A stretch of DNA of 64,000 bases from an uncultured Brevibacillus sp. (GTDB lineage: Bacteria > Bacillota > Bacilli > Brevibacillales > Brevibacillaceae). Under the pieces are notes generated by a model that saw nothing but the letters and a program-made list of their open reading frames with translations, was not told the DNA's origin and did not search any database. The stretch is taken from contig NZ_CANMZW010000001.1 of the NCBI RefSeq assembly GCF_947502445.1, positions 186,001-250,000 on the forward strand, in the 5' to 3' direction. Below are positions 7,501 through 18,279 of the stretch, piece after piece. A program made the position numbers and the translations under genes. The first letter of the stretch is position 1; each line of letters opens with the position of its first letter.

Positions 7501-8928
7501 TTATGGAAGAATGGTCTTGTTTGTGCAGAACAAATCCCCGTGGAACGGCTTGATTAATTCAAGCAGTTCATGATAGGTACTGATCTCAACTAATGACTCA
7601 TCCCTTTTGATCAAATAGACATGGTTGTAGAGGGAGAAGATCCTGAGAAAGAGCTCATTGGGATCTTTGCCGAAATAGCCGCGCAGATTGTCAGGATTGA
7701 ACTCAATGACGAGATCAGGATTGAAATTTTTGAATGTCTGGACAGCGCCAGTCAATGCCTGGGCCTCTGAGCCTTCCACATCGATTTTTATCAAATCAAT
7801 TCGGGACAAATGATTCTCTGCAACCCAGTCATCCAGACGTGTGCAAGTAATGGAATCCGTTGCAGCTGAGGTTGCTTCGCTTGCGACGAAGGACCAGCCG
7901 CCACCGCGATCGACCTCGCAAAATTCGATGGTACCGTTTCGGTCAAATACGCCCAATGGAACCGGTTCTACATTTTGGATCTGATTATCCTCAAGCGTTT
8001 TCGTCAAAAAGTGGTAGTTGATGCTCGATGGTTCAAACGCATACACCTTGCCGGAAGGTGCCAGATAGCTCAAAGCAAGCGATATGGTACCGAGATTGGC
8101 GCCAATATCCAGACAAACATAGTCGGGCTGGACAACCTTTCGCAATAGGTTGATGACATAATCCTCATATAGACCATCGGCCATTTCCACATAATAAAGA
8201 ACACTCTGATCTGAATGGCTGCCGTGAATCAAAAAGCTTTTCTGATCAAAGGGCAGACGAAACTGAACCGTTTTTGTCGCACTTACTGTCCGAGGCGGGT
8301 GGATGCGGATAATGTCATTTTTCACCTCAAAGAGCAGGTCGGGACGTAAGTTGGCGACGTACTGCTTCAACTCCTCGATCGTAGGATAATCTTTGAGCAA
8401 CGGATTGGGTCCGATAAAGCAGCGAGCATCGTCAATCAAAATGATGTGGTCTGTTACGTGATGCGATAAGATAGTGGCCAGCTCTTCCAAAATGGGAGTG
8501 TCGAGATCCCCCTTGGCAGACTCCATGGAAAGAGGAATGTAGTGACCGTCAAGCCAGAACAGACATGGCTCGTTAATAGATGCCAACAAGCTCGGTAGCA
8601 GCTTGCCGCTATCCCCGTGCAGGATAGAGATATGGGATTCCGCAGCAAAGATGTTTTGGGCTGTCAAATATAGCGCTTGGTCCAATTCAATGGAATAAAT
8701 CCGGTCAAATTGCTTTATCTGAGCTGCCACCATGTATCCGTGAAATGTTCCGGTTTCGATAAGTGTACGTATTTTGTGCTTGCTTCCATATTCTTTGACA
8801 GCTGCCGTTTTCACATCGTAAGTAGGGGATTCCAGTAACCAGAAATCCCAGACCTCCTGTGTAGTAAGACCAGAGGGAACGCGCAATTCCGTTTGCCACA
8901 TCTGGCGAATTTCATTCATTCGCGACAT
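7501..8928 (-). CDS. Two-domain SAM-dependent methyltransferase, FkbM type at C-terminus
   Basis: A 475-residue protein with two methyltransferase-like domains in tandem. Residues about 50-210 resemble a class I SAM fold: LIETGTFHGYMVAAQI for the SAM loop, YSIELDQALY for the acidic end of strand 2, WLDGHYIP and ILIDDARCF. From about residue 240 to the end is an FkbM-type domain: VCLDIGANLGTISLAL, VYAFEPSSINY, TRLDDWV and DLIKIDVEGSEAQAL. FkbM-type enzymes O-methylate sugars or secondary metabolites. The start at 8928 is preferred over an ATG 6 bases upstream because it sits 7 bases from AAAGGAG. It is the last gene of the leftward operon, so it probably methylates the glycan that the operon builds. 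Confidence 0.85.
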   Translation of the reverse strand: MSRMNEIRQMWQTELRVPSGLTTQEVWDFWLLESPTYDVKTAAVKEYGSKHKIRTLIETGTFHGYMVAAQIKQFDRIYSIELDQALYLTAQNIFAAESHISILHGDSGKLLPSLLASINEPCLFWLDGHYIPLSMESAKGDLDTPILEELATILSHHVTDHIILIDDARCFIGPNPLLKDYPTIEELKQYVANLRPDLLFEVKNDIIRIHPPRTVSATKTVQFRLPFDQKSFLIHGSHSDQSVLYYVEMADGLYEDYVINLLRKVVQPDYVCLDIGANLGTISLALSYLAPSGKVYAFEPSSINYHFLTKTLEDNQIQNVEPVPLGVFDRNGTIEFCEVDRGGGWSFVASEATSAATDSITCTRLDDWVAENHLSRIDLIKIDVEGSEAQALTGAVQTFKNFNPDLVIEFNPDNLRGYFGKDPNELFLRIFSLYNHVYLIKRDESLVEISTYHELLELIKPFHGDLFCTNKTILP

Positions 8929-8952
8929 ATGCATACTCCTTTCTTAGGAAAA

Positions 8953-10059
8953 TTACCTCCCTGCGACGCGATGCAAGACCGACAGCGTTTGTTGCGCGCA
9001 TTTTGCCCAGGAAAATCTGCTTGCTTGTGCCATGCCTTTTTTGATCAGGCTTTGTCTCGTGTTGACATCGTGTACTTCCACGATTTTTTTGGCGATATCC
9101 TCAGGTGACACAGGATCGAATTGCAGAGCTGCTTCGCCCACAATTTCGGGGATACTGCCAGAATTGGAGCAGGTGATGGGAAGCTCGGTCCGCATCGCCT
9201 CAACCAAAGGAATACCGAAACCCTCAAAAAGGGAGGGGAAGCAGAGGAAGTAAGCGTTACGGAACACGTAAGGCATTTCATTTTGCGGAATGTAGTCTAG
9301 CCAAGTGATCTGATTTTCTAAATGATGCTCGGCAATGGAACGCATTACTTGTCCGTGAGCTTCCTGAGGTGCGCCAGTGAAAACCATATGAATTCGTATT
9401 TGATGTACGTCGCGCAAATAAGCGATTGCGGCAAGCAGGCTGACGTGATTTTTATGCCACCACGTATTGGCTGGATAAAAGCCGTAATGGTCTGGTAATG
9501 CGTACTTTTGCTTGACGTGTTGGTTCATCGTTGCATCATAAGGAAGAGAGAACTCGTGCGCAGAGTCGAGGTGGATGGCATGAATCTGATGGGCAGGCAG
9601 ACCGAATTTTTCGATCATGCTGGCCCGGGAAAACTCGGAAAGCGTCAGTACGGCATTGGTTCTCATCGCTGATGCCTGATAGGTTGTTTTTCTCCAAGAC
9701 AATTGATTGGCATCAAAAAATTGCGGATAGTACTCATGTTGGATGTCCGGAATGTTAATCACACTCGGTATGGAAACGTCAAACGGATTAAGGACCAGCA
9801 AAGGACAGAACCAAAGGTCCAGACGCAGACTGCGAATCCAGCTATGGAACTGGGTCTGGGAATCGATATGCTCATGCATCATGACCTTTTGAATTTTGGG
9901 GTGGTTCGGAAAGGTATAGTAATTGGTTTTGGTCAGGAAAAGAAACCACTGATTCTGATCATGGCTTTGAATGGAGTAGGAGAGCAGATTGCGTACGTAT
10001 TGCTCCATGCCGCCGATTTTGCCAGGGATGACAGCGAGCAAATTCACACCAATTCTCAT
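8953..10059 (-). CDS. GT4 family glycosyltransferase
   Basis: A 368-residue retaining glycosyltransferase of the GT-B fold. It opens [20 protein letters not shown], where the glycine-rich loop after strand 1 is typical of GT4, and has NTWWHKNH and [13 protein letters not shown] in the second half. The donor-binding EX7E element is [12 protein letters not shown], followed by [15 protein letters not shown]. It likely transfers a GDP- or UDP-activated sugar during assembly of the surface glycan at the cytoplasmic side of the membrane. Its ATG overlaps the fcl stop as ATGA and has a GAGGTGAAGG SD. The neighbours make GDP-fucose and GDP-rhamnose, which makes those donors plausible but unproven. 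Confidence 0.9.
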   Translation of the reverse strand: MRIGVNLLAVIPGKIGGMEQYVRNLLSYSIQSHDQNQWFLFLTKTNYYTFPNHPKIQKVMMHEHIDSQTQFHSWIRSLRLDLWFCPLLVLNPFDVSIPSVINIPDIQHEYYPQFFDANQLSWRKTTYQASAMRTNAVLTLSEFSRASMIEKFGLPAHQIHAIHLDSAHEFSLPYDATMNQHVKQKYALPDHYGFYPANTWWHKNHVSLLAAIAYLRDVHQIRIHMVFTGAPQEAHGQVMRSIAEHHLENQITWLDYIPQNEMPYVFRNAYFLCFPSLFEGFGIPLVEAMRTELPITCSNSGSIPEIVGEAALQFDPVSPEDIAKKIVEVHDVNTRQSLIKKGMAQASRFSWAKCAQQTLSVLHRVAGR

Positions 10060-11012
10060 GGAGCCTTCACCTCGTTATCAAGCATATGGACACAGTACCA
10101 TTCAATGGTTTTTTGCAAGCCAGAGAGCAGCGGTGTACTCGCTTCAAAGTCAAAAGCTGCTTTGGCTTTGCGAGTATCGAGCTGCCTGCGCGGTTGGCCA
10201 TCCGGCTTGCTTGTGTCCCATACGATTTGTCCCTTGTAGCCACAGAGCTGTTGAATTGTTTCTGCCAGATGGCGAATGGTGGTCTCTTCGCCAGAGCCGA
10301 TATTAATAGGGTTGGAAGAATGAAAGCATTCCGTCGCACTTACAATGGCACGAGCTGCATCTTCTACGTAGATGAATTCACGTGTTACATTTCCAGTTCC
10401 CCACAAGACAATCTCCTCTTCCTTCCTTTGCTTTGCTTCGATGCATTTACGTATGATCGCCGGGATTACATGTGAGGTTTCCAGGTCGAAGTTGTCGTGT
10501 GGACCGTACAAATTAACGGGCAACAAGTAAATGGAGTTAAAGCCGTATTGCTCACGGTAAGCCTGCGACTGAACCAGCATCATTTTTTTCGCCATACCAT
10601 AAGGGGCATTCGTTTCTTCCGGATAACCGCTCCACAAATCTTCCTCCATAAAAGGCACTGTTGCAAATTTGGGATACGAGCAAATTGTCCCGATAGCAAC
10701 AAACTTTTCGACGCCAAATAGTCGCGCCTGCTCAATCAACTGGGTGCCCATAATGAGGTTGTCATAAAAAAATTTGCCCGGATTTTTTTGGTTGGCGCCA
10801 ATCCCGCCAACGACAGCAGCGAGATGGATAATGATTTCTGGTTTAAAGGCTTGCAGCATGAGGCGGATATCGTTTTCTTTGCGTAGGTCAAAGTCGCGAC
10901 TTCGAGGAACAAACACGTGCTGGCATTGTTTGAAGTGAAGCTGCTCTACGACGTGTTTACCCAGAAATCCTGCTCCGCCGGTAACGACGATCCGTTTTTC
11001 CGACAGATTCAT
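10056..11012 (-). CDS. fcl: GDP-L-fucose synthase
   Basis: A 318-residue SDR enzyme that epimerises and reduces GDP-4-keto-6-deoxymannose to GDP-L-fucose with NADPH. The start at 11012 follows AAAAAAGGAAGG and puts the Rossmann motif [13 protein letters not shown] at residues 9-21. Family marks are [32 protein letters not shown] with the catalytic Tyr and Lys, and [20 protein letters not shown], which is close to the GDP-fucose synthase consensus. It sits between a GT2 and a GT4 gene. Its substrate is the Gmd product encoded at 17215, and it competes with Rmd (12277-13263) for that intermediate. A GDP-colitose synthase is the main alternative but the needed dehydrase is not seen here. Confidence 0.9.
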   Translation of the reverse strand: MNLSEKRIVVTGGAGFLGKHVVEQLHFKQCQHVFVPRSRDFDLRKENDIRLMLQAFKPEIIIHLAAVVGGIGANQKNPGKFFYDNLIMGTQLIEQARLFGVEKFVAIGTICSYPKFATVPFMEEDLWSGYPEETNAPYGMAKKMMLVQSQAYREQYGFNSIYLLPVNLYGPHDNFDLETSHVIPAIIRKCIEAKQRKEEEIVLWGTGNVTREFIYVEDAARAIVSATECFHSSNPINIGSGEETTIRHLAETIQQLCGYKGQIVWDTSKPDGQPRRQLDTRKAKAAFDFEASTPLLSGLQKTIEWYCVHMLDNEVKAP

Positions 11013-11038
11013 GTATGCAACACCTTCCTTTTTTAGGC

Positions 11039-12280
11039 TCATAACGCAGGGACAGGATGGCGGTTTTTCAATAGCCAACCAGCCACTTGCTGGGGATTTT
11101 TTATGAACTGCATATAAAATTGTTGTTCCTGTGCGGACAAGGGAAACACATGCTGGACCTGAAAGCTGACAGGCTGGAGAATCGACTTATCCTCAGGGGA
11201 AGAGATGAGTTGCTGGCGGCTGCATATGAGTTCAACTGTAGAATTGGGTTCGTGGACGGGAAGAGTGATACACGTCTCAAAATGACCGACAGGAATGACA
11301 TGGTAGGCAACTGGGACGTTGTTGATTAGTACATGCGCGTGCACGGGTTGGCTGAACAGTGTATTTACACCTTTGATGAGAAGCGCCTGCATTGGGGTGA
11401 GCGGATCAACGAACAACGATAAACGGTAGCGCGGTGGAACCCAGGAGCTTGAATAACGATTGCTGTCAACCAAAATCGGCGTGTTTCCGAATACGTGGTG
11501 TGCCTTGAACAGATCGAGAAACCAGTGGACGCCTTTTTGTGGATAGTGAGTTAAAAAGTGATAGAGCCAGTCGTTCGCCACCGTACCGAAATGACGTATG
11601 CTCGTTTTGAGTATTTCGGGCAGTCCCAGCTCGACCTCCAGCGCAATGGATTTGCAGGCTGCATGCAATCGCGAAGCAGCAAGGAAATCGTCGATGTGAC
11701 CAACCTGATGAGTTGTGGAGATACGCAGCCACAAATCGTAATCCATGCAATAATGAAGGCTCTCATCGACTCCGCCGACAGACTGGAAGACTTCTTTTCG
11801 CACAAAAGCAGAAGGCTGACAGATGATGCAGAACAGAAACAGGCTTTGACGTGAAAACGGTTTGGTAGGGTATACACCTATGAATTTATTTTGCTCGTTG
11901 ATGTGGTAGGCGTTTCCGTACACCATCGACCATGCAGGATTCAGGGTTAGAGCGTGCATGGCTTTGGAAACAGCACCAGGCAAATACGTATCATCTGAAT
12001 TCAACCATCCGATGATCTCGCCCCTCGCCATGCTTAGCCCTTTGTTAATGGCATCGGATTGTCCGCGATCCTGTTCGGAAACAAAGCGAAAGCGCTCGCC
12101 TAAATAACGGTAGCTGTGTAAAATCTCCAGTGTCCCATCAGTAGACCCTCCATCGACTACGATATGCTCGATATTCGGGTAATCCTGCATAAGTACACTG
12201 TCAATCGTTTGCTTGATAAAGCTAGCCTGGTTAAAGGAAGGGGTGATGATGCTGATCAGTGGCAGTCCCTGATTCTTCAC
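11039..12280 (-). CDS. Family 2 glycosyltransferase with extra C-terminal domain (second copy)
   Basis: A 413-residue GT2 enzyme, paralogous along its whole length to the gene at 229-1416. The GT-A domain shows [26 protein letters not shown], the [11 protein letters not shown] region and [11 protein letters not shown]. After about residue 270 it carries the same kind of beta-rich tail ([16 protein letters not shown] through [12 protein letters not shown]) seen in the other copy. It overlaps the rmd stop by 4 bases, so rmd, this gene, fcl, GT4 and the methyltransferase form one leftward operon. No membrane segment is seen. It probably extends the glycan with one of the sugars made by its neighbours. 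Confidence 0.9.
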   Translation of the reverse strand: MKNQGLPLISIITPSFNQASFIKQTIDSVLMQDYPNIEHIVVDGGSTDGTLEILHSYRYLGERFRFVSEQDRGQSDAINKGLSMARGEIIGWLNSDDTYLPGAVSKAMHALTLNPAWSMVYGNAYHINEQNKFIGVYPTKPFSRQSLFLFCIICQPSAFVRKEVFQSVGGVDESLHYCMDYDLWLRISTTHQVGHIDDFLAASRLHAACKSIALEVELGLPEILKTSIRHFGTVANDWLYHFLTHYPQKGVHWFLDLFKAHHVFGNTPILVDSNRYSSSWVPPRYRLSLFVDPLTPMQALLIKGVNTLFSQPVHAHVLINNVPVAYHVIPVGHFETCITLPVHEPNSTVELICSRQQLISSPEDKSILQPVSFQVQHVFPLSAQEQQFYMQFIKNPQQVAGWLLKNRHPVPAL

Positions 12281-13263
12281 TCTTTGTCTCCCTCCTTCTG
12301 ACTCTTACAGCGCAGAATGTTTCGCCAATAGTGAAGTAGGTCCTCCATTGACTGGTGAAAGGGAATTTCTGGCTTCCATCCGGTTCTTTTCTGAAAGAGA
12401 CTGGAGTCGCCGAGCAAAACGTCTACGTCAGACGGGCGAAGCCTCTTGGGATCAACGCGAATCTGGACATTGGCTGTCGTGAAGGTCAGGAGGGTCTGGA
12501 GAACTTCTTCGATGGTTCGCGTCGCTCCTGAGGAAATGTTATAGACGCTTCCCGGTTCCCCGCGCTCGAGGGAGAGCCAGTATGCTTTTACGACATCTCT
12601 GACATCTGTAAAATCACGTCTGGCCTGCAGATTTCCCACATCGACATACGGGGGCTGCAAGCCTAGTTCAATTTGTGCGATTTGTTTGGCAAAATTGGAT
12701 GTGACGAAGTGTTCTCCACGCCGTGGCCCCGTGTGATTAAAGGTGCGTGTGCGAACGATCGAGAGTCCGTAGCTCTGAAAGTACTGATAGCCGAGGAAAT
12801 CCTGAGCGATTTTACTCACGGCATACGGACTGAGCGGGCGTAATGGATTATTTTCTTGAACAGGGATTTCCCCTGGATAAACCATGCCGTACTCTTCACT
12901 GGAGCATGCTACTTGAATTTTGCAGTCTACAACCCATTTTCGCACCGCTTCAAAAAGATTGAGCTGGCTGACAATATTGTTCGTGAGTGTATCGGCAGGA
13001 GAGTTCCAGGAGGTAGGGACAAAGCTCTGCGCTGCGAGATGGTAAATATGTGCTGGTCGGATGAGCTTGATCATCTGATCGACAGCATGGGGGTCCGTAA
13101 GTTCGCATTCGACCAGCGAAATATGATCTACCAGATGCGAAATATGGTCCATCCGGCTGCGAGAGCGGTATGTTCCATAGATTTCGATATTGCCGCGAGC
13201 GAGCAAATACTCAGCTAAATGACTGCCTGCAAAGCCGGTAATGCCCGTAATGAGTGCTTTCAA
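12277..13263 (-). CDS. rmd: GDP-6-deoxy-D-mannose reductase (GDP-D-rhamnose synthesis)
   Basis: A 328-residue SDR enzyme that reduces GDP-4-keto-6-deoxymannose to GDP-D-rhamnose. It has ITGITGFAGSHLAEYLL at the start, [37 protein letters not shown] with the catalytic Tyr and Lys, RTFNHTGPRRGEHFV, RRDFTDVRDVVKAYW and TGWKPEIPFHQSM. The TFNHTGP and SEEYGM blocks fit Rmd proteins of S-layer glycan loci better than Gmd, although general annotation often calls such proteins GDP-mannose 4,6-dehydratase. A TTG at 13263 is chosen as start because it lies 6 bases from AAGGGGGG; the upstream ATG at 13284 has only a weak SD. The enzyme needs Gmd, which is encoded separately at 17215. Confidence 0.83.
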   Translation of the reverse strand: MKALITGITGFAGSHLAEYLLARGNIEIYGTYRSRSRMDHISHLVDHISLVECELTDPHAVDQMIKLIRPAHIYHLAAQSFVPTSWNSPADTLTNNIVSQLNLFEAVRKWVVDCKIQVACSSEEYGMVYPGEIPVQENNPLRPLSPYAVSKIAQDFLGYQYFQSYGLSIVRTRTFNHTGPRRGEHFVTSNFAKQIAQIELGLQPPYVDVGNLQARRDFTDVRDVVKAYWLSLERGEPGSVYNISSGATRTIEEVLQTLLTFTTANVQIRVDPKRLRPSDVDVLLGDSSLFQKRTGWKPEIPFHQSMEDLLHYWRNILRCKSQKEGDKE

Positions 13264-13407
13264 GAGGCGTCCCCCCTTGTTCATGATGTTCCTTACAAAG
13301 CGAGCTGGATAATCATTTGTCAAGGAAGCAGATGTTTTATATATAGTACAATCAAGTGCACGCTGGCACGGCGAATGTCTTTTTTGCGGAAGTCTGATCA
13401 CGAAAAG

Positions 13408-14271
13408 CTAAAGATCACAAGGAACCCACTGACATGTCAAGTAATCAAAAAATAACGGGGAAGAAGAACCGTGCGCAGTGAGCGTAGAGAATGCAGGAGA
13501 AAAGAAATGTTTCAGAAATAGCTTTGCACTGCTTTGAAAATGCAGGGAACAGACACGGAGCAATTCATCTGATCCGACCTTTTTACAATATAGCTGGTTA
13601 TTCAGTAAATATATTTTCTTTCTTCCATCCCAAAGCTCTACTTGCGTCAAAGGAAGCGGGATGGGGCAATTCAAATTATGATCAAAAAAGCAATTGGAAA
13701 AAATACCGAAGCTTTTTGGGAATTCCGGATGATCATGGTGAAAAAGGTCGCAAAAAATCATATCGGATACGGGAGCATCGCCTTGTTTTTCAGCGAATGA
13801 CAAAACCCTGGAAAAATGCTTGGGTTCAGAGAAGAGAAGGATGATGTAGGAGCAAAAAGCTTCTAGCATTTCAATTGTACAGAACGTGGTCCAGGAAAAT
13901 TCCATGGAAAACTCATAAAAATCAGGTGTGTCGACGGATGTATAAAGCAGTACATCTGAATCCAGTGCGCAGCATCTGGGTATTTTGTTCTGCTTCATAA
14001 AATCTCTTAGAATAAACCAACGCTGAAAGCAAAAGAGGTTATAAATGTAAGGATTATGAGAAACGTGCCTATATATTTTTTGAAATTCCAATGCATTCTC
14101 GCAATAATCCTTGATTAGATCATGCTCAATGCTTTCGTTACACATGGATTGATTTTCTGCGGTACCCAATAGAATGACCCTAGATGCGAGATTACTAAGC
14201 TTGGCTTGCTGTAAGCAGTAAGGAACGTGCTCCTCTACATTTCGATGCAAAAAAACGATAGGTATACCCAT
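13408..14271 (-). CDS. Unrecognised glycosyltransferase-like protein with DSD motif (paralogue B)
   Basis: A 287-residue protein of the same unrecognised family as 2195-3043. Shared blocks, in order, are PIVFLHR at the N-terminus, YNLFCFQRWFILRDFM, CCALDSDVLLYTSVD (DXD-like), FSMEFSWTTF, VSDMIFC, an FFDHN element, LLNNQLYCKK, SLHFQS and a C-terminal FDYLTCQW. It has more cysteines than its paralogue, and its DNA looks more A+T-rich than the flanking rmd gene. The SD AAGGAG lies 8 bases before the ATG, and a CATATAGTA box (sigma-K-like -10 with a poor -35) lies upstream. A 144-base gap separates it from rmd, so it may be its own unit. Glycosyl transfer is inferred from the DXD motif and the locus. 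Confidence 0.8.
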   Translation of the reverse strand: MGIPIVFLHRNVEEHVPYCLQQAKLSNLASRVILLGTAENQSMCNESIEHDLIKDYCENALEFQKIYRHVSHNPYIYNLFCFQRWFILRDFMKQNKIPRCCALDSDVLLYTSVDTPDFYEFSMEFSWTTFCTIEMLEAFCSYIILLFSEPKHFSRVLSFAEKQGDAPVSDMIFCDLFHHDHPEFPKSFGIFSNCFFDHNLNCPIPLPLTQVELWDGRKKIYLLNNQLYCKKVGSDELLRVCSLHFQSSAKLFLKHFFSPAFSTLTAHGSSSPLFFDYLTCQWVPCDL

Positions 14272-14454
14272 TGCTTCTACTCCTTCAAGTTCTACTTCAT
14301 TACTATATGCTTGACCTTGTTTAATGAAACGGCTTTTATCATTTCCTGCTTCAAGTGTACAGACCTGAAATCAGCCTATTTTCGTAAAAAGGGATGAAAC
14401 TATCCATGCTTTTTCTAAAAAACACAAATATGATGTAGAAGCTAAGGGAGGAGG

Positions 14455-15173
14455 ATGATGAGAAAATTAAGAAGATCAATGACTACGAAAAACGTATTTT
14501 CTCACAAAACGGCGAAGATGGTATCATCGAAGAGCTGTTTTCGCGGATCGGAATCACCAATCGCTATTTCGTTGAATTCGGCGTGCAGAGCGGTTTGGAA
14601 TGCATGTCCAAAAATTTAGCATGCTCGCATCACTGGTCCGGGGTCATGATCGAGGGTCACCCACTAAACTACCAGCATTTGCGAGCAAACTATGCTGCAT
14701 TTCCTAACGTAGTCACGCACTATTCTTTTATTACGAGAGAAAATATAGCTGCGATTTTCGAACAGCTGCATGTACCGATAGAATTTGACCTGCTTACCAT
14801 CGATCTAGACGGTATTGATTACTGGGTGTGGCAAGCACTTGCTTCCTACAAGCCACGTGTCGTCATCATGGAGTACAATGCGTCTTTTCCGCCGCCGCAA
14901 AAAATGGTCGTTGCGTATGATCCGCAGTTTATGTGGAATGGAACCACCTATTTCGGTGCGAGCCTGACCTCATTGGCCGAATTGGGCAACCAGCTCGGCT
15001 ACGATTTGATTGGAACAGATTCGAAGGGCGTAAATGCGTTCTTTATCAGGCGTGATTTCTGCAAGAAATCGGGCTTTCCTGTGCTGACACCTGAGCAAGC
15101 GTATCATCCACCGACCTATGGACTGAACCAAGGCGGGCATCCACAAGGAAGCGGACCAATCGTAGAAATTTAG
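14455..15173 (+). CDS. FkbM-like protein, probable frameshift near the start
   Basis: The main reading frame ends at the TAG at 15171-15173 and can be followed upstream as YEKRIFSQNGEDGIIEE, then NRYFVEFGVQSG, then WSGVMIEGHPLNY and FDLLTIDLDGIDYWVWQAL, a pattern seen in FkbM-like proteins of glycan loci. This frame contains no ATG, GTG or TTG between the in-frame stop at 14436 and a GTG at 14583. The only well-placed start, ATG at 14455 behind GGGAGGAGG, is in the neighbouring frame. Starting at 14583 would remove the conserved SQNGEDG segment. The simplest reading is a single-base indel near 14460-14490, by mutation or sequencing error. Whether the product is active is uncertain. It converges on pgcA with overlapping stops. 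Confidence 0.7.
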
Positions 15174-16918
15174 CTGGGTATAAGACGGCGCAGGAAATCA
15201 AGTACGTGCTGCTTCAGCGTTGCAAGCTGAGTCTGAGCGGACTCTTCCGATTGCTCCTTAACACCGAAATACAGCTTTAGCTTCGGTTCTGTGCCAGAAG
15301 GGCGGATGCAAAACCACGCGTCATTTTCCAAATGGAATTTCAATACGTCACTTGTGGGTAGGGAAAGGCCAGTGGTTTCTCCTGACAAAAGGTCATGGCG
15401 TAATCCTGACTTGTAATCCTCGACAGTCGCTATGCGCTGGCCGCTGATTGCGCTTGGTGGTGCGTGGCGGATGGAAGTGAGGAGCGTTGTCATTTTTTCC
15501 ATCCCGTCTCGGCCCGTATACGTAATGGAGACTAAATCCTCCTGATAGTAGCCGTACTTTTGATAAAGCAGCTGTAATTGCTGATAGAGGCTTGAGCCTT
15601 GGGAAAGCTGATAGGCACAGGCGTCGGCAAGTAAATAGGCGGCTTGCACACCATCCTTGTCACGGACGAAATCACCGTATAAATACCCACAGCTTTCTTC
15701 CAGCCCGAACAGGAAATGATAGTGCCTGGTTTGCTCAAATTCGTACATTTTTTCACCGATGTACTTAAAGCCGGTTAGGGTGTCCACTGTGCTGATATTG
15801 TAGGACGCTGCGATCGCACGGACCATTTCCGATGTAACAATGGTTTTTACTACCACGCTATTAGCTGGGAGACTGCTCTCAGCTTTTTTGTGTGAGAGGA
15901 GATAGTCAAGCAGGAGTACACCAACCTGATTGCCGGTCAGGATAATGTGCTGATTGGGTTTTGTGCGAACGGCTACTCCTAGGCGATCCCCATCAGGATC
16001 GGTGCAAACAATCAGGTCTGCTCCCTTTTTGCGAGCATATTTCAAGGCGAGTCTGAACGCTTCGGGATTCTCGGGGTTCGGTGAGCTTGCATACGTGAAT
16101 TCAGGATCAGGATTGGCCTGTTCGGGTACGACCCTTACTTGTTGGAAGCCACGATTGACAAGTCCATGCAGGATCGAGTCGTGCGTAGTTCCGTGCAATG
16201 GCGAAAAAACAATACGAGGCTGGTATGCTTGCAAAACGAGACGAGTTGAAGAAAAGCGAAGCTGCTCCTGGGAAGCCAAATACGTATCAAAAACTTCATT
16301 CTCCACCATGCGTAGACGTCCAGATTCGAGCAACGCGCTTTCATCGGTGACCTCGACAAGCAGCTCGTCTCCGACCTCATCCATTTTTTCAAGGATTCGT
16401 GAGGCCGTATGGGGTGGGATTTGTCCTCCGTCACTGCCGTAAATTTTGTAGCCGTTGTATTCAGGAGGATTATGGCTGGCGGTGATTACGACTCCTGCAC
16501 AAGCACCAAGATGGCGTACAGCAAAAGAGAGCAGAGGTGTCGGTGTCAGCTTGGAGAACAAACAAGAGGTGATGCCGTACTTTCCTAGAACCTTTGCTGT
16601 TTCCATGGCAAAAGCTTTGGCGTGCTGTCTGGAATCATATGCGATCACGACTTTGATTGCCGCGGCATCGGCATTGTGCTCAAGTAAATAGAGTGCAAGA
16701 CCAGCACTTGCTTTGCGAATGGTGTAAATGTTGATCCGATTAATTCCGGGTGCCATGACACCACGCATACCCCCTGTTCCAAAATCAATCGGTTTATAAA
16801 AGCAATCCTCCAGATGCTCGCTATTCATTTCGATCAAGTCTAATTGCTCCCGTAGCGTAGGATCGAGAGCTGCAAACTCATGCCAGCGAGTATAGTTTGT
16901 TTGCCAATCAGCCTTCAT
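15170..16918 (-). CDS. pgcA: Phosphoglucomutase/phosphomannomutase
   Basis: A 582-residue alpha-D-phosphohexomutase that interconverts hexose 6- and 1-phosphates, supplying glucose 1-phosphate to RfbF and/or mannose 1-phosphate to ManC. Seen in order: DFGTGGMRGVM, the phosphoserine loop VITASHNPPEYNGYK at about residues 140-155, the metal-binding CTDPDGDRLG at about 300-310, LFGLEESCGY, and the C-terminal phosphate-binding RPSGTEPKLK. The length matches Bacillus PgcA. The start at 16918 is used because the earlier GTG overlaps the SD (GAGGAGTG). It is transcribed alone, away from gmd. Which sugar it prefers cannot be read from sequence. Confidence 0.92.
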   Translation of the reverse strand: MKADWQTNYTRWHEFAALDPTLREQLDLIEMNSEHLEDCFYKPIDFGTGGMRGVMAPGINRINIYTIRKASAGLALYLLEHNADAAAIKVVIAYDSRQHAKAFAMETAKVLGKYGITSCLFSKLTPTPLLSFAVRHLGACAGVVITASHNPPEYNGYKIYGSDGGQIPPHTASRILEKMDEVGDELLVEVTDESALLESGRLRMVENEVFDTYLASQEQLRFSSTRLVLQAYQPRIVFSPLHGTTHDSILHGLVNRGFQQVRVVPEQANPDPEFTYASSPNPENPEAFRLALKYARKKGADLIVCTDPDGDRLGVAVRTKPNQHIILTGNQVGVLLLDYLLSHKKAESSLPANSVVVKTIVTSEMVRAIAASYNISTVDTLTGFKYIGEKMYEFEQTRHYHFLFGLEESCGYLYGDFVRDKDGVQAAYLLADACAYQLSQGSSLYQQLQLLYQKYGYYQEDLVSITYTGRDGMEKMTTLLTSIRHAPPSAISGQRIATVEDYKSGLRHDLLSGETTGLSLPTSDVLKFHLENDAWFCIRPSGTEPKLKLYFGVKEQSEESAQTQLATLKQHVLDFLRRLIPS

Positions 16919-17118
16919 TGTTCGAATCACTCCTCATCGGAAAAAAGTTCTTGTTATGTAAGGTATTACTGCTAGCAGATGGGAGTGAAGCGTAAGAGGT
17001 CCTTCGACATGAATTGGAGACATGACGAGTATGATGGAAGTAAACAGGAAACCAGATTCTCGCATTGCCCTATCGCTCATGAGTCTTTGTCGTCTCCAGC
17101 ATTATCCTTGGGCGTTGA

Positions 17119-17146
17119 ACGCATTTGTGTGGTTTGGCATATGCTT
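17119..17146 (+). promoter_or_regulatory. Sigma-K-like promoter upstream of gmd
   Basis: AC, 17 bases, CATATGCTT: one mismatch (last base) from the sigma-K consensus. It lies about 70 bases before the gmd ATG within the 296-base gap between pgcA and gmd, in which I see no gene. Together with the GT2 promoter it suggests sporulation-time expression. Confidence 0.42.
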
Positions 17147-17187
17147 AAGAGATGATCAATGGAACTAGCGGGAGAGTAAATTCTTGA

Positions 17188-18186
<999 letters not shown>

Positions 18187-18201
18187 CCACAAGCATATGA
18201 G

Positions 18202-18243
18202 AAAAAAACGAGGCTGCACATCACAGGTGCAACCTCGTTTTTC
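18202..18243. terminator. Bidirectional terminator between gmd and nfo
   Basis: AACGAGGCTGCAC pairs with GTGCAACCTCGTT with one mismatch. A-rich on the left and T-rich on the right, it can stop both gmd (+) and nfo (-). Confidence 0.85.
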
Positions 18244-18279
18244 GTACGTGCTTTCGTTCCAAGGAACAGGTGATTTCCG

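Noticed and set aside
9703..10239. 178-codon open frame on the plus strand
   Set aside because: It spans the coupled fcl-GT4 junction on the other strand; no SD and no domain.
14463..14469. AAAATTA as a programmed -1 slippery site in the FkbM-like gene
   Set aside because: It does not fit the XXXYYYZ pattern and no stimulatory structure is evident; a simple indel is likelier.
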